64,000 nucleotides of DNA, from positions 310,001 through 374,000 of the forward strand of contig BGKB01000076.1 in assembly GCA_003116975.1 (NCBI GenBank), read 5' to 3'. A program made the translations under genes and the position numbers. Source of the stretch: Aurantiochytrium sp. KH105 (taxonomy: Eukaryota; Sar; Bigyra; Thraustochytrida; Thraustochytriidae). Below, piece after piece: positions 38,801-48,380 of the stretch. The notes beneath the pieces were generated by a model. That model was not told where the DNA came from. It ran no database searches and was given only the letters and a program-made list of their open reading frames with translations. Every line of letters begins with the position of its first letter. Position 1 is the first letter of the stretch.

Positions 38801-41061
38801 GCGTCTGTAAGACAGACTCTTTGCAGCGTCTGCACACGCTTGAAGCGCTGCGTCATATTCACGCCCTTGGTCTTCAAGATGAGTCTGTATCATCGAACTC
38901 GAACACCGGCGATCATCAAGGCGTCCCTGAGAATCTTGCCCAAGGCGCAAGCACGACAAATGCGCAAGGCGCTGGCTCGAACAAATTGACTGCGACACTT
39001 CATCTCGCACGCATGGACAAGGAAATCAAGGACATTCGGGACCGATTCATGGCTCGCTACGAGACCGATGTCAAAGTGAGCTTGCACTCTTTTACAAACA
39101 AAATGCAAACGGTAAAGCAAACACCCAAAGAGTGTGAAACCTGGTGGATACTTGCGCTCAGCGCCATCGAGAACGCTCCAGATGGCGAGTCCCGAAGCTC
39201 CATCCTCGTAGATAGGGTTCGCATGGACAAAAACAGTGGCGGAGCTCTGCAAAAGCGCCAAGATAGCCTCGTCTTTCAATTTGGAAGCCTTGAAGGGATG
39301 CGCATTGTCTTGACGCGAGAAATGCAAAAGCTCAACACGGCGCGGCAAACTGTGGAACGTGCTACTGCCAAAATGGGCGAAACACCATCGCTGAAAGAAA
39401 TTCACGAGTCTGCCGAATGCTCTGTCTGCAGGTACTATTTTGGAAAGACGGGTCCCATGTGCAGGCACTGTCGCATCAAAAAGGACTTTGTGGTCTTTGA
39501 GAATCTACTTTTTACGTTTGAGCGGAGCAAGCGCGACCAAGCTGCGCTGCAGGATGCCACATCGGGCGAAGGCGATGCCTCGAACTACCAATTTAGACAT
39601 GCCAGTGAGCTCGTACTCATGTTGCGCATCATCAAATCAGCAGCGCGCTCTGTTCGCGATACCCCTGGCCTGGGCGAGATTATTGACAACGCCGACGCGC
39701 ATCTCAGTCAGCTCGAGTCGCTTTCCTCCGAGCTTAGTGCTGCTTGGGATGTTTGGCAGAAACGAGACCAGTGGCTCAAGGCCTTTGACGAGCTCGAAAT
39801 GGCGACTATGCGCATGCGCCTTCAATTGCCCGGCGAGGCAATCGAGGCTGACGAAGACCAGTGGAAGATTCGCCCTGAAGAGCTCGAGGCCCGTCTTCAA
39901 GGCTACGAGCTCGAGTGCGCGCGTTACAGGTCACAACTCAACCAGTGCCTTTCCCAACTAAAGTATCTTGCGAGCATCAACGGTTCAGACTCCGAAGGGG
40001 CCAAGAAGACGGACTCCCAGGGCGGCCATCGCCTTGGTACCTCCGTCACAACAAGCACGCGCGCCGATGGCGGTGTTGACAACGAGTGTTGTCCTATCTG
40101 TCACGACCCATTTGGCTCTGAGTTTGCTATGCTCCTCTGTGGACACACGCTTTGTGTAACCTGCATTGACAAACTCTTGCGCTTTTCCAAAAAATGCCCC
40201 AACTGCCGCGCCAAGTTTCGCAAGGAAGACGTACGTTACGTCACTCGGCGGAAGCCTGTTTCTCCCGCGACGGGGTCGTCTTCGTCCTCGGCGTCGTCCT
40301 CAACAGGAGTGGCAGCACACAATGGCGCGTCAAGTTCCGCCGCTCAAGATAGTCCGGCTACGACAACGACAGCGACAGCGACAACGACAACGACAACGAC
40401 AACGACGCGTCTGAAGAAGTCTGGGTTTGGAACCAAGTTCGACGCCGTTGTTGAGGAGATCCTTCGTGTCGAGGCGAACTCTCCAGACGAAAAGTGCATC
40501 CTGTTTTCGCAGTGGGATGAGGTTCTTGGAATTCTCGAGCACGCATTACGCGTAAACGATGTTTCGCACGTCCGCATCAAGGGGCGCGCCAAGTATGATG
40601 AAAGGCTTGCGCTGTTTCGACGAGATCCCTCAGTTCGCGTCATGCTCATGAATCTCAGTTTTGGATCCCGTGGACTCAATGTCACGGAAGCCTCGCATGT
40701 TTTCCTTGTCGAGCCCATTATGAACCCTGCTATCGAGGCGCAGGCCATTGGTCGCATTCATCGCATGGGTCAGACGCGACCTACGCATGTGCACCGTTTT
40801 CTCGTCCGCAACACTGTCGAAGAGCGCATTCACAAGCTTTTTCGACGCAAGCGTCTCGAGGCCTTGAGTCATGAGGGTGACGGCGGTGAAGCACCAGACA
40901 TTGATCTCACGGGCGACGGCGATGATAACCCCAAAGCAGGCGTTATTCCTCCTGGAGAACAAACTCGTGAAGGGGCCGACCAAGAGTACAAGACGGCGGG
41001 AATTCTTTCCAACGAGCGCGAAGAACTATCAGAAAAAGAGTTGCAAGAACTTTTTTGTTAA
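35818..41061 (+). CDS. SHPRH/RAD5-like SNF2 translocase with PHD and RING (ubiquitin ligase)
   Basis: 1747 residues in one exon, near the size of human SHPRH (about 1680). The SNF2 ATPase begins before A-D-E-M-G-L-G-K-T (Walker A, about 450). A PHD-type Cys/His cluster (C-V-C-N-L, C-H-F-C-G-Q-W-Q-H, C-L-S-C-R, about 500-550) is inserted in the first lobe. The Walker B box reads C-L-D-E-A-Q-E (about 709). After a long helical insertion comes a RING finger (C-C-P-I-C-H, C-G-H-T-L-C, C-P-N-C-R, about 1424-1465). The second helicase lobe spans about 1558-1690 (L-F-S-Q-W-D, G-S-R-G-L-N, A-I-G-R-I-H-R-M-G-Q). PHD and RING inside the SNF2 motor is the SHPRH arrangement; SHPRH/Rad5 enzymes polyubiquitinate PCNA in damage tolerance. 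No linker-histone domain is seen before the motor. A Thr tract from an ACGACA repeat precedes lobe two. Confidence 0.92.
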   Translation: MGRKKASRPGRLPASRDAGDNSVALAAFEVRLSQAERGAQLGAFGRGDPEDDDGDDSDHGKSWIVPDDHDVIIIDDEDDDRENDQARFNSADMAALDGEEVEPKRPAPQPGNLLREACCINLQNPDDASPDEDAGVPLAVVQLDFYKSLGNDVVLFYKSIKQGAREEEEEGDKGVHAPVDFGTPDDGALEMFLVRGLADEHLALSIRRGGMERFRGIASYWMGGTENQLEALAELVTRGDLHVRCKTVARGDRQVLHYEISLPRENLLETRMEAILAKLPTFQNLTWSIRPILVVFEWIFPGSVSTVSADWERIAALGPNSKTPAPSSAAAKLGALVDPARLFYAIRPSQTRAQLEAQYLPQGLNASLRPYQSRAVRWMLEHEGLVTVRAADRVQANILSAIFGDYMAADGTEIQFCPFNGAMCQPSANAILDEDQRGSLGAFATGGILADEMGLGKTVEVITLVLAHRAANARLFSPLIDPFQTRALGSPQNTDNEDIVCVCNLPEAQLPGGTVQCHFCGQWQHLLCSLNYSKTQANPQNLEETVHVCLSCRATRNGDHQPPIKGTLIVCPVSIAAQWLSEIDHHTSSGTLKVLMYEGVRAIRSNIERALRVVCDLHNKILKSPARAADLEPQLQAAIRTYETAVAPLWPQYLATFDVIVTTYSVLRLEVHHVQTATRQRADERFHLRRKKRYFSPPSPLTSVTWFRVCLDEAQEVESSAAAAAEMAKNLQARFRWCVTGTPVGKHGLEDLFGLLLFLRVPVLSDPAWWNAAVVQPLAGKRRGAFRRLATAFQGILWRNTKETVQEELRLPSLTEHIHRLEFTAIEAHFYRNQHVAVANLASEGLRGARANGVPAPSAGKQQKKSTLETAMPHLLRLRQACCHPQIGSFGLRDGGHAGRGRRKRARRVGAGQDASIGAAAQVERGRSADAPMTMEEIYKQLVNKAKLECEESQRLLLMNTNATAGLRLLKDEPSKAREIYQRALALMNKHEKEGVCKTDSLQRLHTLEALRHIHALGLQDESVSSNSNTGDHQGVPENLAQGASTTNAQGAGSNKLTATLHLARMDKEIKDIRDRFMARYETDVKVSLHSFTNKMQTVKQTPKECETWWILALSAIENAPDGESRSSILVDRVRMDKNSGGALQKRQDSLVFQFGSLEGMRIVLTREMQKLNTARQTVERATAKMGETPSLKEIHESAECSVCRYYFGKTGPMCRHCRIKKDFVVFENLLFTFERSKRDQAALQDATSGEGDASNYQFRHASELVLMLRIIKSAARSVRDTPGLGEIIDNADAHLSQLESLSSELSAAWDVWQKRDQWLKAFDELEMATMRMRLQLPGEAIEADEDQWKIRPEELEARLQGYELECARYRSQLNQCLSQLKYLASINGSDSEGAKKTDSQGGHRLGTSVTTSTRADGGVDNECCPICHDPFGSEFAMLLCGHTLCVTCIDKLLRFSKKCPNCRAKFRKEDVRYVTRRKPVSPATGSSSSSASSSTGVAAHNGASSSAAQDSPATTTTATATTTTTTTTTRLKKSGFGTKFDAVVEEILRVEANSPDEKCILFSQWDEVLGILEHALRVNDVSHVRIKGRAKYDERLALFRRDPSVRVMLMNLSFGSRGLNVTEASHVFLVEPIMNPAIEAQAIGRIHRMGQTRPTHVHRFLVRNTVEERIHKLFRRKRLEALSHEGDGGEAPDIDLTGDGDDNPKAGVIPPGEQTREGADQEYKTAGILSNEREELSEKELQELFC

Positions 41062-41171
41062 TCAAAAAAAGAAAATACGATATTCAATGCAGTTTCTGCC
41101 CTACCTGCCTGCTTGTCTCGGGCTGTTTGTCAAAGACGAAGCGAGTCATTCATTTTGTTTGCTTTGCTTTC

Positions 41172-44047
41172 TCAGTCAAAGACAACGGAGGTAATGTCGT
41201 CGATCGCTTTCTTTAGCGACTTTGTGATGATGGGAGGGAGGTTAGGGCACTTGAGCTGCTGCAGCACTTGCCGATTCTTTGGAAAAGACATTTCAAAATG
41301 AACAAGCGCAATTTCTGACCCATCCTTCAAAAGGTTGTGAGCGAGAAAAATGGCCTCTGCGCGCAAACTTGGAACGTCTCTGGAAATAGCCTTTCGTAAA
41401 AGTCCCCAAAGCTCAGGCTGCCCAGCAGTGTATTCCAGCAAAGTGGTATTGACGTTGACAATGTTGCCAATAATCCACATAATCTCTTTTTGAATCATCG
41501 GCTCCAGGTGGTCTGCCAATTGCAACAAATCGTCAACAAGTGTCCGTGAAGGAACGAGTGGACACGAACAAACGAGATTACCGAGCGCGCGAAGAGCGCC
41601 GAGCATGAGGATGTTTGAATCGTGGAGATCACCCGAGCCTACATTGGTTTGCATGACTGCACTGATGAGGTCAGCATGCAAAGACTCGTCGGCAAAGGCG
41701 TTTGCCATATCATGTGCCTCGCACATGAACGCAATTGTCCACAACAGATCGACAAGCGTCGCGGGGTCATCCCGTAATGGAATCAATAGTTGCGTGAGCA
41801 TCATCGCCAAACGCGAGCTGAAGATGCCGACAGGAGGCGGAAAACCACGGTAGAGGTTGCCAAGGGCCCAGATCGCGTTCTGCAGAGCCGGCGACCCTAT
41901 GCTCCCAGCACTGATCATACGCTCGATCCCCTCCCGAACGGATGCAATCGCAAGCAAGTCATCTCGAGCCCGAAGCGAACTTCCTGCGACATTGCCAATA
42001 AGGCACAATATAGCGTTGTCGAGATCCCCGGACGTGCTGCCAATTCTCTCTGCAAATCGAGAGATCTCGTGCGTGACCAGGTAGCATGACTCTGGGTGCT
42101 CGGCGACAATGTTACTCAGAACCAGAGTGGCGTCGCGCAGTGTTCGCGGCAACGCGGAAGGCACATCGAGGCAGATCCGAATGAGCTCAGGCACGAAATT
42201 TACGATTGAAGCGCCAACAATCTCGTGTGGAATGGCTTTAATCGCCTGCGCTTGGCGAAGAACCCTTACCGCGGACGCCATTTTTGAGGTACCCGCATCA
42301 TTGATTGGCTCATTGGAGCGCAAATCCTCGAGGACGTCCTTGAATCGAATGTCGTCTCCTCCTGGCATTGGGATCGTTAGCAATGAGCACGAGACAGCAA
42401 CAATGACGTCTGCAATCAATCGATTTGCAAGTCGGGCTGCGATAACGCGATGAACCTCTAGGGTTGCCTCTAAGGGCGTCAGAGACGTTTGAACTCTTCG
42501 CTGGGAACCCCAGTCTTCGCTCTGCGCCTTGCGCACTACGCGCAAAACTGGGGCAGGTACCTTGATGCCTGGTGCTTCGCTCGCCTCCTTTGAGTCTTCT
42601 GCGATGCGTTTCGGTGTGGTTGGCGTTTCGGCCTTGGTGGCGACCCACCCCATTTCCTTGATTCGCGAAGTCCGTGTTGGCTCGTTACGGGACGCTGCGC
42701 TCGCATTGTAGCTCTCTGCCTTGTCGCCGGCAGACTTCCGTCGCAAGCTACGGTTTCTTGATCCCATGGACTGAGCTCTGGGTGTGCTTGCGTTTTTATG
42801 CTGCTGCTGCTCCTGTTGCTTCTTCTTCTTCATGCTCGCGAGCGCTACCTTCCTCCGCTTGAACGCAACCTGGATAACGGAAGCCGCGGCTTCCTCTTCT
42901 TCGTCATATGAAGTTTCGCTGTGCAAAGAGCTTGCGTCGGATCTCGTAGAGTCTTGCAATGATTCTTGGTCGGCGCCTACCTTTGTCGGTACACTTTTGA
43001 AGCGACGAAAAGCCCCCTGGATCGTCGATCCTGCCTTTTGCTGGTTATATAATGCTAATCGGGTGCTTCGGCCGCGGGCCATCGCCTGCAATCGAGTAGC
43101 AGCTTTTTCTTTCTCCCTTTGCGAGTAGTGCTTGATCTTAGGCTTGTGCTCTGGTGCAAGGTCGACGTTGCCAATTGCCACAGGGAGCACCAAGGCTTTT
43201 CTCCCGGGTGAATGAGGAGGGCTCTGTATATACGTGCGAGGTCCTGTCTGTCCATGCTGAGGGCGATCGCACGCTTGGACAAAATTAGATGGAAAGGTCC
43301 CAAATGCTCCATCGGACGTGCGGCACCCGTACCACCATCCGTCTGGATGCATATCCTCCTGCCGCACGCGCAAGACATCTCCTTTGTCGATGGAAATGTC
43401 ATCGTCCTCGACAGCCTCAAAAACGTGAAGTACTTTGAAAAAAGCCACAGGGTCTTCGCCGCGAGACGTATCGACCACGAGGCCATCTGCCTGCTCGGCA
43501 TGTGGATCCACCTTGTGAGTCTGGTCCCGTAACCTGCCTGCGCGCTTGGTTTGCTGTCTATTCTCCGGTCGCTTTCGCTGCCGTTTTTTAGTCGCCGTTT
43601 GCGGAGCGGTGACTGACGCGTGCTCGAATTGGCGGATTTGCCCGAACCAGAACTGCGGCCTGACCTCACCTGGTGTCCTAGTAGGCCAGGTTTCAAGCGA
43701 GTACTATAGTTTGTGTCGCTCGTATGGCCTCCTTTCGGATCTTCTTCTTTTTCGTCGTCGTCATGGCCAAGAAGAAGGTCGAGTCTTTCTTTGGCCTTTT
43801 CTTGCTCTGCAAGCTCTTTCTGGCGCTGCAGCTTGGCCTTTTCCCGCTTTTGAGCAGCGAGAGCATCGGCGTGATTTGCAAGATTCTCAATGCCCTTTTC
43901 AGAGGCGCTGAGATGCGGATCCACGTTTTTCACGCGTGGAAGCACTTGAGCAGATGGTCTTGACTTGCCCTTGAAGGATGAGGATGGATTCACCTTGGTG
44001 CTACTATTCGGCGCCCGTGCGGGGAGACGTTCATGTTTGTTCGGCAT
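41172..44047 (-). CDS. SH3-IQ-armadillo repeat protein (two exons)
   Basis: The SH3-bearing frame has no upstream ATG, so a first exon is needed. I place it at 43670-44047 (126 residues, M-P-N-K-H-E-R-L, with a Lys/Glu/Gln coiled coil) joined to 41172-43577, giving about 927 residues. An SH3 domain spans about 170-230 (V-L-H-V-F-E-A, G-W-W-Y-G-C, G-T-F-P-S-N-F-V). IQ-type calmodulin-binding helices follow (A-A-T-R-L-Q-A-M-A-R-G-R near 285; S-T-I-Q-G-A-F-R-R near 310; S-V-I-Q-V-A-F-K-R-R near 360). The C-terminal 400 residues form importin-alpha-like armadillo repeats (A-I-W-A-L-G-N-L; L-G-A-L-R-A-L-G-N-L-V; E-I-M-W-I-I-G-N-I). The usual importin NLS-groove Trp-Asn array is only partly kept (W-A-L-G-N, W-I-I-G-N). 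A calmodulin-regulated scaffold is inference. The acceptor could be at 43578 or 43554. Confidence 0.7.
43578..43669 (-). other. Predicted intron of the SH3-IQ-armadillo gene
   Basis: On the reverse strand the donor is CAG|GTGAGG at 43669, phase 0. The best acceptors that put the reading frame into the SH3 exon are CGGCAG|CG (intron 43578-43669, 92 nt) and GACAG|CAA (43554-43669, 116 nt). Neither has a strong pyrimidine tract, so the 3' end is uncertain. The need for splicing is firm, because a stop interrupts the SH3 frame at 43704-43706 before any ATG. Confidence 0.5.
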
Positions 44048-45830
44048 CGCTCGAAGTTGGTTGGAGGCGTGATGTTTTTGTTGTGCTCTCGCGATACCTT
44101 CTATGTGCGCTTGGCAAGCTGAGCGCAGCGCTACTTGCTGCGCGCCGGCAATATGCAGACGGTCTTGCGACCGCCGCCGCCGCCGACGACGACGACGACC
44201 AAAAGACTTGCACTGCTTCGACTTTGCCCCAAGTGATTCGGAACGCGGCTCGAGCAACTGCTCTATGCAATAAGACTCCAGTCAACTCGCTCAAGGACGA
44301 GCGTGGTACACACTTCGTCTCCTCCTCCGGACCCTTATGCACACCGTCACTCTGAGGTTGCCAGGCAGGCAGGAGTAACGATCGTCTCCGCGCCGACCGG
44401 AATCCACGTTTACGGAGAGTCTCTGTACAGCTATGTTTCGCGTACCCGGCCCTTACCTCGAAACCGGTCGAGGCTTCGCCTTCCGCAGTCGAGCGCGCGG
44501 CCGTGTGTGAGCGCCACGACTCTTCAGAATATCGTCCTTTTGCGAACACTCAACAACTTGCACCGCTCCCCGATGCGATGCGACGTTGACAGAAATTGCA
44601 GTGCAGCAGTGCCATTCATTGCCAGTGCCAGTGCCACTGCTGAAGAAAACGTAACGGATCACCGAGGTGTGTACCACATTCTCTTTTTTTCTCCGGCTGC
44701 CATTTTGCAACGAGATTGAAAATCATGCGAGGACTCTGCCTCTCCAACGAGCGGCCAGGTCTTTCGGCGCCGGCGCTGGCGCTTCAGCAGTGGTCGCTCG
44801 GAGACCGCGCCTTCGTAGCCGGCTTCGGCCGGCCAGCCAGCCAGCCGGCCAGCCAGCCAGCCCGCCCGCCTAGTAGTCGGCCAGCCAGCCAGCCAGCAAG
44901 CCAGCAAGCCAGCTGACCAGAGCAGCATGCCTGCACGCCTCTCGTATGAGTCCTCCGCCAAGCCTACTGGCCGTTGCTTGCTGTTGAACGAACCCGAAGA
45001 GGCTGGCGCCGCTGGCCTCTTCGTGTCGACCGCGACCTCCTCATCGCTCCTGCCATTGTGCCAAAGCCTATACCTACGTGAGTGCACGGAGAATGGAAAA
45101 CTGGGCCGCGTCGCCGGTCCGCTCGCTTGGCAAAGTGGCCCAGGCCGGCAAGTAGTCTGGCCATCGTCATGGTCGCTGGCCGGCGGCGGCTCTCCGCGCG
45201 CGCTGTTGCCATCCACAAAGCCACCGCGTGCGATCGCAGAATTCTGGCCCACGCGGGCCACCGCCACGGACCCGGACCCGGGCGAACTTCTTCCTCTCCT
45301 TGCACCGCTCGCGGTGCTCAGCAAACGAAGGCACAGACCGCGAGACTCGCACGGGCCGCGCTGCGGCCCTGCGTGCTGGCCGACGAGGGTCGCGGCACGC
45401 GACTGCGTCTGTGTATCAGCCCGAGCGAAGCCTGCCGCCTGCAAATCCATCCTGCGTCCAGCGCCGAGCAGGATCCCGTTGCGCGTCCTTGCTTCCTCCT
45501 CCCTATCTTCGACTGACCGCCCCGAGGCGGCCTCTCGCAGCAGCAAATCCCGAACGAGAGCAGCGAGTCCGAGCCCGAGACCGAGTCCGGGCGCCTGGGG
45601 GTCCGCGCGGGCGCGCGCTCGGGCGAAGCCAGCGGGCAGGCGGGCGGGCGCGCGCGGGAGCGGGGCCGCCAGCGAGGGCGGGCGAGAGCGGGCGAGAGCG
45701 GGCGAGAGCGGGCGCGAGGGATCTACCTGGCTCGCGCGCTTCTGCTCGGCACGACGCGGCACGCCTTGCTCTTCCTTGGCGCAGACCAGGTTGACCTTGG
45801 CGAGGCGAGGCGAGGCGAGGCGCGAGGAGG
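44048..45830. promoter_or_regulatory. Divergent region between SH3-ARM and RhoGAP genes
   Basis: 1.78 kb. A CCAG/CCGG-unit array lies at 44828-44915 and GCGAG units at 45800-45823. The frames across 44900-45800 are open on several strands at once and give Arg/Pro/Ala-rich sequence, so I call no gene. An A/T-richer island lies at 44560-44720. Both neighbouring promoters must be here. Confidence 0.45.
44828..44915. repeat. CCAG-unit tandem repeat
   Basis: Imperfect tandem CCAG/CCGG/CAAG units over about 88 bases, divided by a CCGCCCGCCTAGTAGT interruption near 44862. Confidence 0.8.
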
Positions 45831-47765
45831 ATGGCGGCGCCCGCGGAGCCGCACAAGTGGGTGCGTATCTGCAACGTAGCGAGCGGGAGCAGCTACTACT
45901 GGGACCAGACCAGCGGCGAGACGAGCTGGAGCGCGCCTGCCGCGCTCGACGACGCCGACCTCGACGCCTTGGAGAAAATCTCCGTGGGCCAGGATACGGC
46001 GATGGACAAGGCCACAGACGCCTCGTCGGCGGCCACAGACCGTGTAGCAGAGGCGACCACGGCGCCGCAGCTCGCATGGGAGCGCGTCTCTCTCGGCCAC
46101 GATAAGGAATATTGGTGGAACCCGCGGAGCGACGAGACACGCTGGTCGCTCCCGGACCCGATCACCCGAGGCCGCGATGCCGACGACGGCAGCGGCGATG
46201 AACAACACCGTCATCGTCACTTTCTCCATATCGGCCATCATCACCATAGCACGAGGAACAAATCGAACAAAGACGCCGGCAGCACCCGACACGGAAGGAC
46301 CAAGAGTGCAGAGGCTGGCTCGCTGCCCCCAAGCAATGCCACGACGACAACTTCGACCGCCGCCGAGTTTTCTTCGGGTCTCACGGCGTCGCCGCCCGCT
46401 GCAGACGCTGGTGCCTCGGGCTCTCGCACGCAGCGATCTCCTGGCAGCGGCAGCGGAGGTCGTGTGCGAAGGTTTTTCGGTGGAAGCTTTGGGGGCGGAA
46501 GTGCCCCTGGGCCTACTGCAGCAGGAACGGGCGGGACCGGGGCCTCTGCAAGCGCAGGAGACGCAAATCCTGGCAAAAATAGCGCTGGCGCCGCGGGTAA
46601 GTCCAGCGAGCCCTCGTCGAGCTTGGACGAAAAAACATCACGCAAGCATAAAAAGTCCAAGAGCAAGGGCAGTGACGCGGCGCAAGAGCTTACCATCGGC
46701 GAGCCTTTTGACTTTGAACACAAGCTTCATGTCCGCTTCGACGCCAAAACGGCGCGTTACTCGGGCTTGCCTGACGACTGGGACCTGAGCTCCAAGGGCC
46801 TGTTTGGTGTGGAGCTCGCACTCTGTCCGCGCGTCGAGGTGTCCGGATACGAAGAGCGCATTCCTGCTGTACTGGTTCTTCTGCGCGAGTCATTTCAAAA
46901 TCTGGAAGGTTTTACCACGGAGGGCATTTTCCGCATTGCCCCGGATGGCGAGGTGTGCAGCTTTACCAAAGCGCAGCTGAACAAGGGCAAGGGCGCTGAC
47001 GCACTGGCAAATTGCACGGACCCGCACATTCCCGCGAACCTCATCAAGCAGTTTTTCCGCGAGCTCCGCCCAAACGTTCTTTCCAAATTCTCTCGGGATA
47101 CAGTCGTTGCCATTGCAGACTCGGCTCCAGACTATGAGCTCATCGAAGCCAGTGTCATGGACCTCGACGAACCGGCCAAATCTGTACTACTATGGCTTCT
47201 CGATCTTATGTGCGCCGTGAGCAAGAACAAAGATCAGACCAAGATGACCATCAAGAACCTCGCCATTGTCATGAGCCCCAACCTCTATGATATTCAGAAC
47301 ATGCCGCCCATGGAAGCGCTCGTTGTCTCGCAAAAGCTCGCGCTCGCACTCGAACATATGCTTGCCTGGCGCCGCGATTCGGCCGAGGTCTCCACGCCTA
47401 CGCCCACGCCTGATGCACATACGATTGCGCCAGAGCCCGAAGAGATCCAGAATGTGCATGACGTTGAGGTGAATTGGGACGAGGTTCAAGACCAAAGTGG
47501 ACAAAGTGGAGAGGAAGGAAATGAACAAAATCATGAAAAGGAGGGAGAAAACGATATCTCAGTCAACTGGAATGCCGTCAAGGCTGACAATAACGACATT
47601 CTTGGTGCCTTTGCTGGCGGAAGCGCCACAGGCGCGTCCGGTCCCAAAGCTGTGGCTCGTGAGGACGAAAAGCCGGTCCCAGCGCCTACGTCGCGCACGC
47701 CTGCGTCCTACAGCAGCAGCAACAGCAACAGCAACAACAACAACAACAACGTCGCCTCTAAATAA
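45831..47765 (+). CDS. WW-WW-CRIB-RhoGAP protein (RopGAP-like)
   Basis: 644 residues. Two WW domains lie near 8-36 (W-V-R-I through Y-Y-W-D-Q-T-S-G-E-T-S-W-S-A-P) and 83-112 (W-E-R-V through Y-W-W-N-P-R-S-D-E-T-R-W-S-L-P). A His-rich and then Ser/Gly/Thr-rich linker follows. A CRIB motif sits near 287-315 (I-G-E-P-F-D-F-E-H-K-L-H-V-R-F-D, G-L-P-D-D-W). The RhoGAP domain spans about 325-510 and keeps the arginine finger in G-I-F-R-I-A, K-Q-F-F-R-E-L-R-P and N-L-A-I-V-M-S-P-N-L. CRIB next to RhoGAP is the plant RopGAP layout, where CRIB strengthens binding of Rac/Rop GTPases and GAP switches them off. WW domains would bring Pro-rich partners. The C-terminal tail is acidic and ends in an Asn/Ser repeat. 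The ATG lies 8 bases after GCGAG repeats. Confidence 0.9.
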   Translation: MAAPAEPHKWVRICNVASGSSYYWDQTSGETSWSAPAALDDADLDALEKISVGQDTAMDKATDASSAATDRVAEATTAPQLAWERVSLGHDKEYWWNPRSDETRWSLPDPITRGRDADDGSGDEQHRHRHFLHIGHHHHSTRNKSNKDAGSTRHGRTKSAEAGSLPPSNATTTTSTAAEFSSGLTASPPAADAGASGSRTQRSPGSGSGGRVRRFFGGSFGGGSAPGPTAAGTGGTGASASAGDANPGKNSAGAAGKSSEPSSSLDEKTSRKHKKSKSKGSDAAQELTIGEPFDFEHKLHVRFDAKTARYSGLPDDWDLSSKGLFGVELALCPRVEVSGYEERIPAVLVLLRESFQNLEGFTTEGIFRIAPDGEVCSFTKAQLNKGKGADALANCTDPHIPANLIKQFFRELRPNVLSKFSRDTVVAIADSAPDYELIEASVMDLDEPAKSVLLWLLDLMCAVSKNKDQTKMTIKNLAIVMSPNLYDIQNMPPMEALVVSQKLALALEHMLAWRRDSAEVSTPTPTPDAHTIAPEPEEIQNVHDVEVNWDEVQDQSGQSGEEGNEQNHEKEGENDISVNWNAVKADNNDILGAFAGGSATGASGPKAVAREDEKPVPAPTSRTPASYSSSNSNSNNNNNNVASK

Positions 47766-48380
47766 GGACGAAATCCTGAGTAAAAAATAGATGAAGATAA
47801 AGATGAAGATGAAGAAGTTTCATCCAAAAAAAGGTGCCTGAGCCTATTTCTTGCCCAATGATGAAAACCTCATGATCTTGGCCGTCGCAGAAGCTGATCC
47901 GAGCATTCTTGTAAAGTCGAAAAGACCGAAAATGTGTTCGACGAGATTCGTGCGCATAGATAGGCCTATACCTAACTTGGCCTGCTTTTTTATTTCTCTC
48001 GAAAGCCTAGTGAGCATCCAATGTAGCGAAAGCTTGAACACCACCAAGGTACCCGCTTTCGGGTTCACCACCACCCACCGACCCCCCGCCCGACGAGGGA
48101 AAAGCGTGAAGCTAGGCAAGGCCTGAATGGTCACAAGAGTGAGACAGCCTCACCGCAAAGGAGGCGAAGATTGACCGACTGGGCCTTCCGAGAGGTGTGT
48201 GCAAAGGTTTCCCCCGCTCGAAGACGCGAGCGACTGCAAAGACAGAACTGCCGCGACCACGTAAGCCCCAGACGGTAGCAGGTGTACGCGTGACCGCGCA
48301 CGAACAGCTGTCCGTCGTCTTCGACGTTGTCGTTGTTGTCGCTGTCGTCGTTTTCGGCAAAGGAGAAGTTAAAAGGAACC
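47766..48380. other. Intergenic region
   Basis: 615 bases between tandem genes. A GAAGAT-unit run lies at 47788-47814, just after the RhoGAP stop. The right end, near 48310-48360, holds GTTGTC/GTCGTC units. No gene or RNA is recognised. Confidence 0.5.

Noticed and set aside
44659-46140. Open frame of 493 residues on the reverse strand
   Set aside because: GC-rich shadow that runs into the start of the WW-CRIB-RhoGAP gene on the other strand; low-complexity content.
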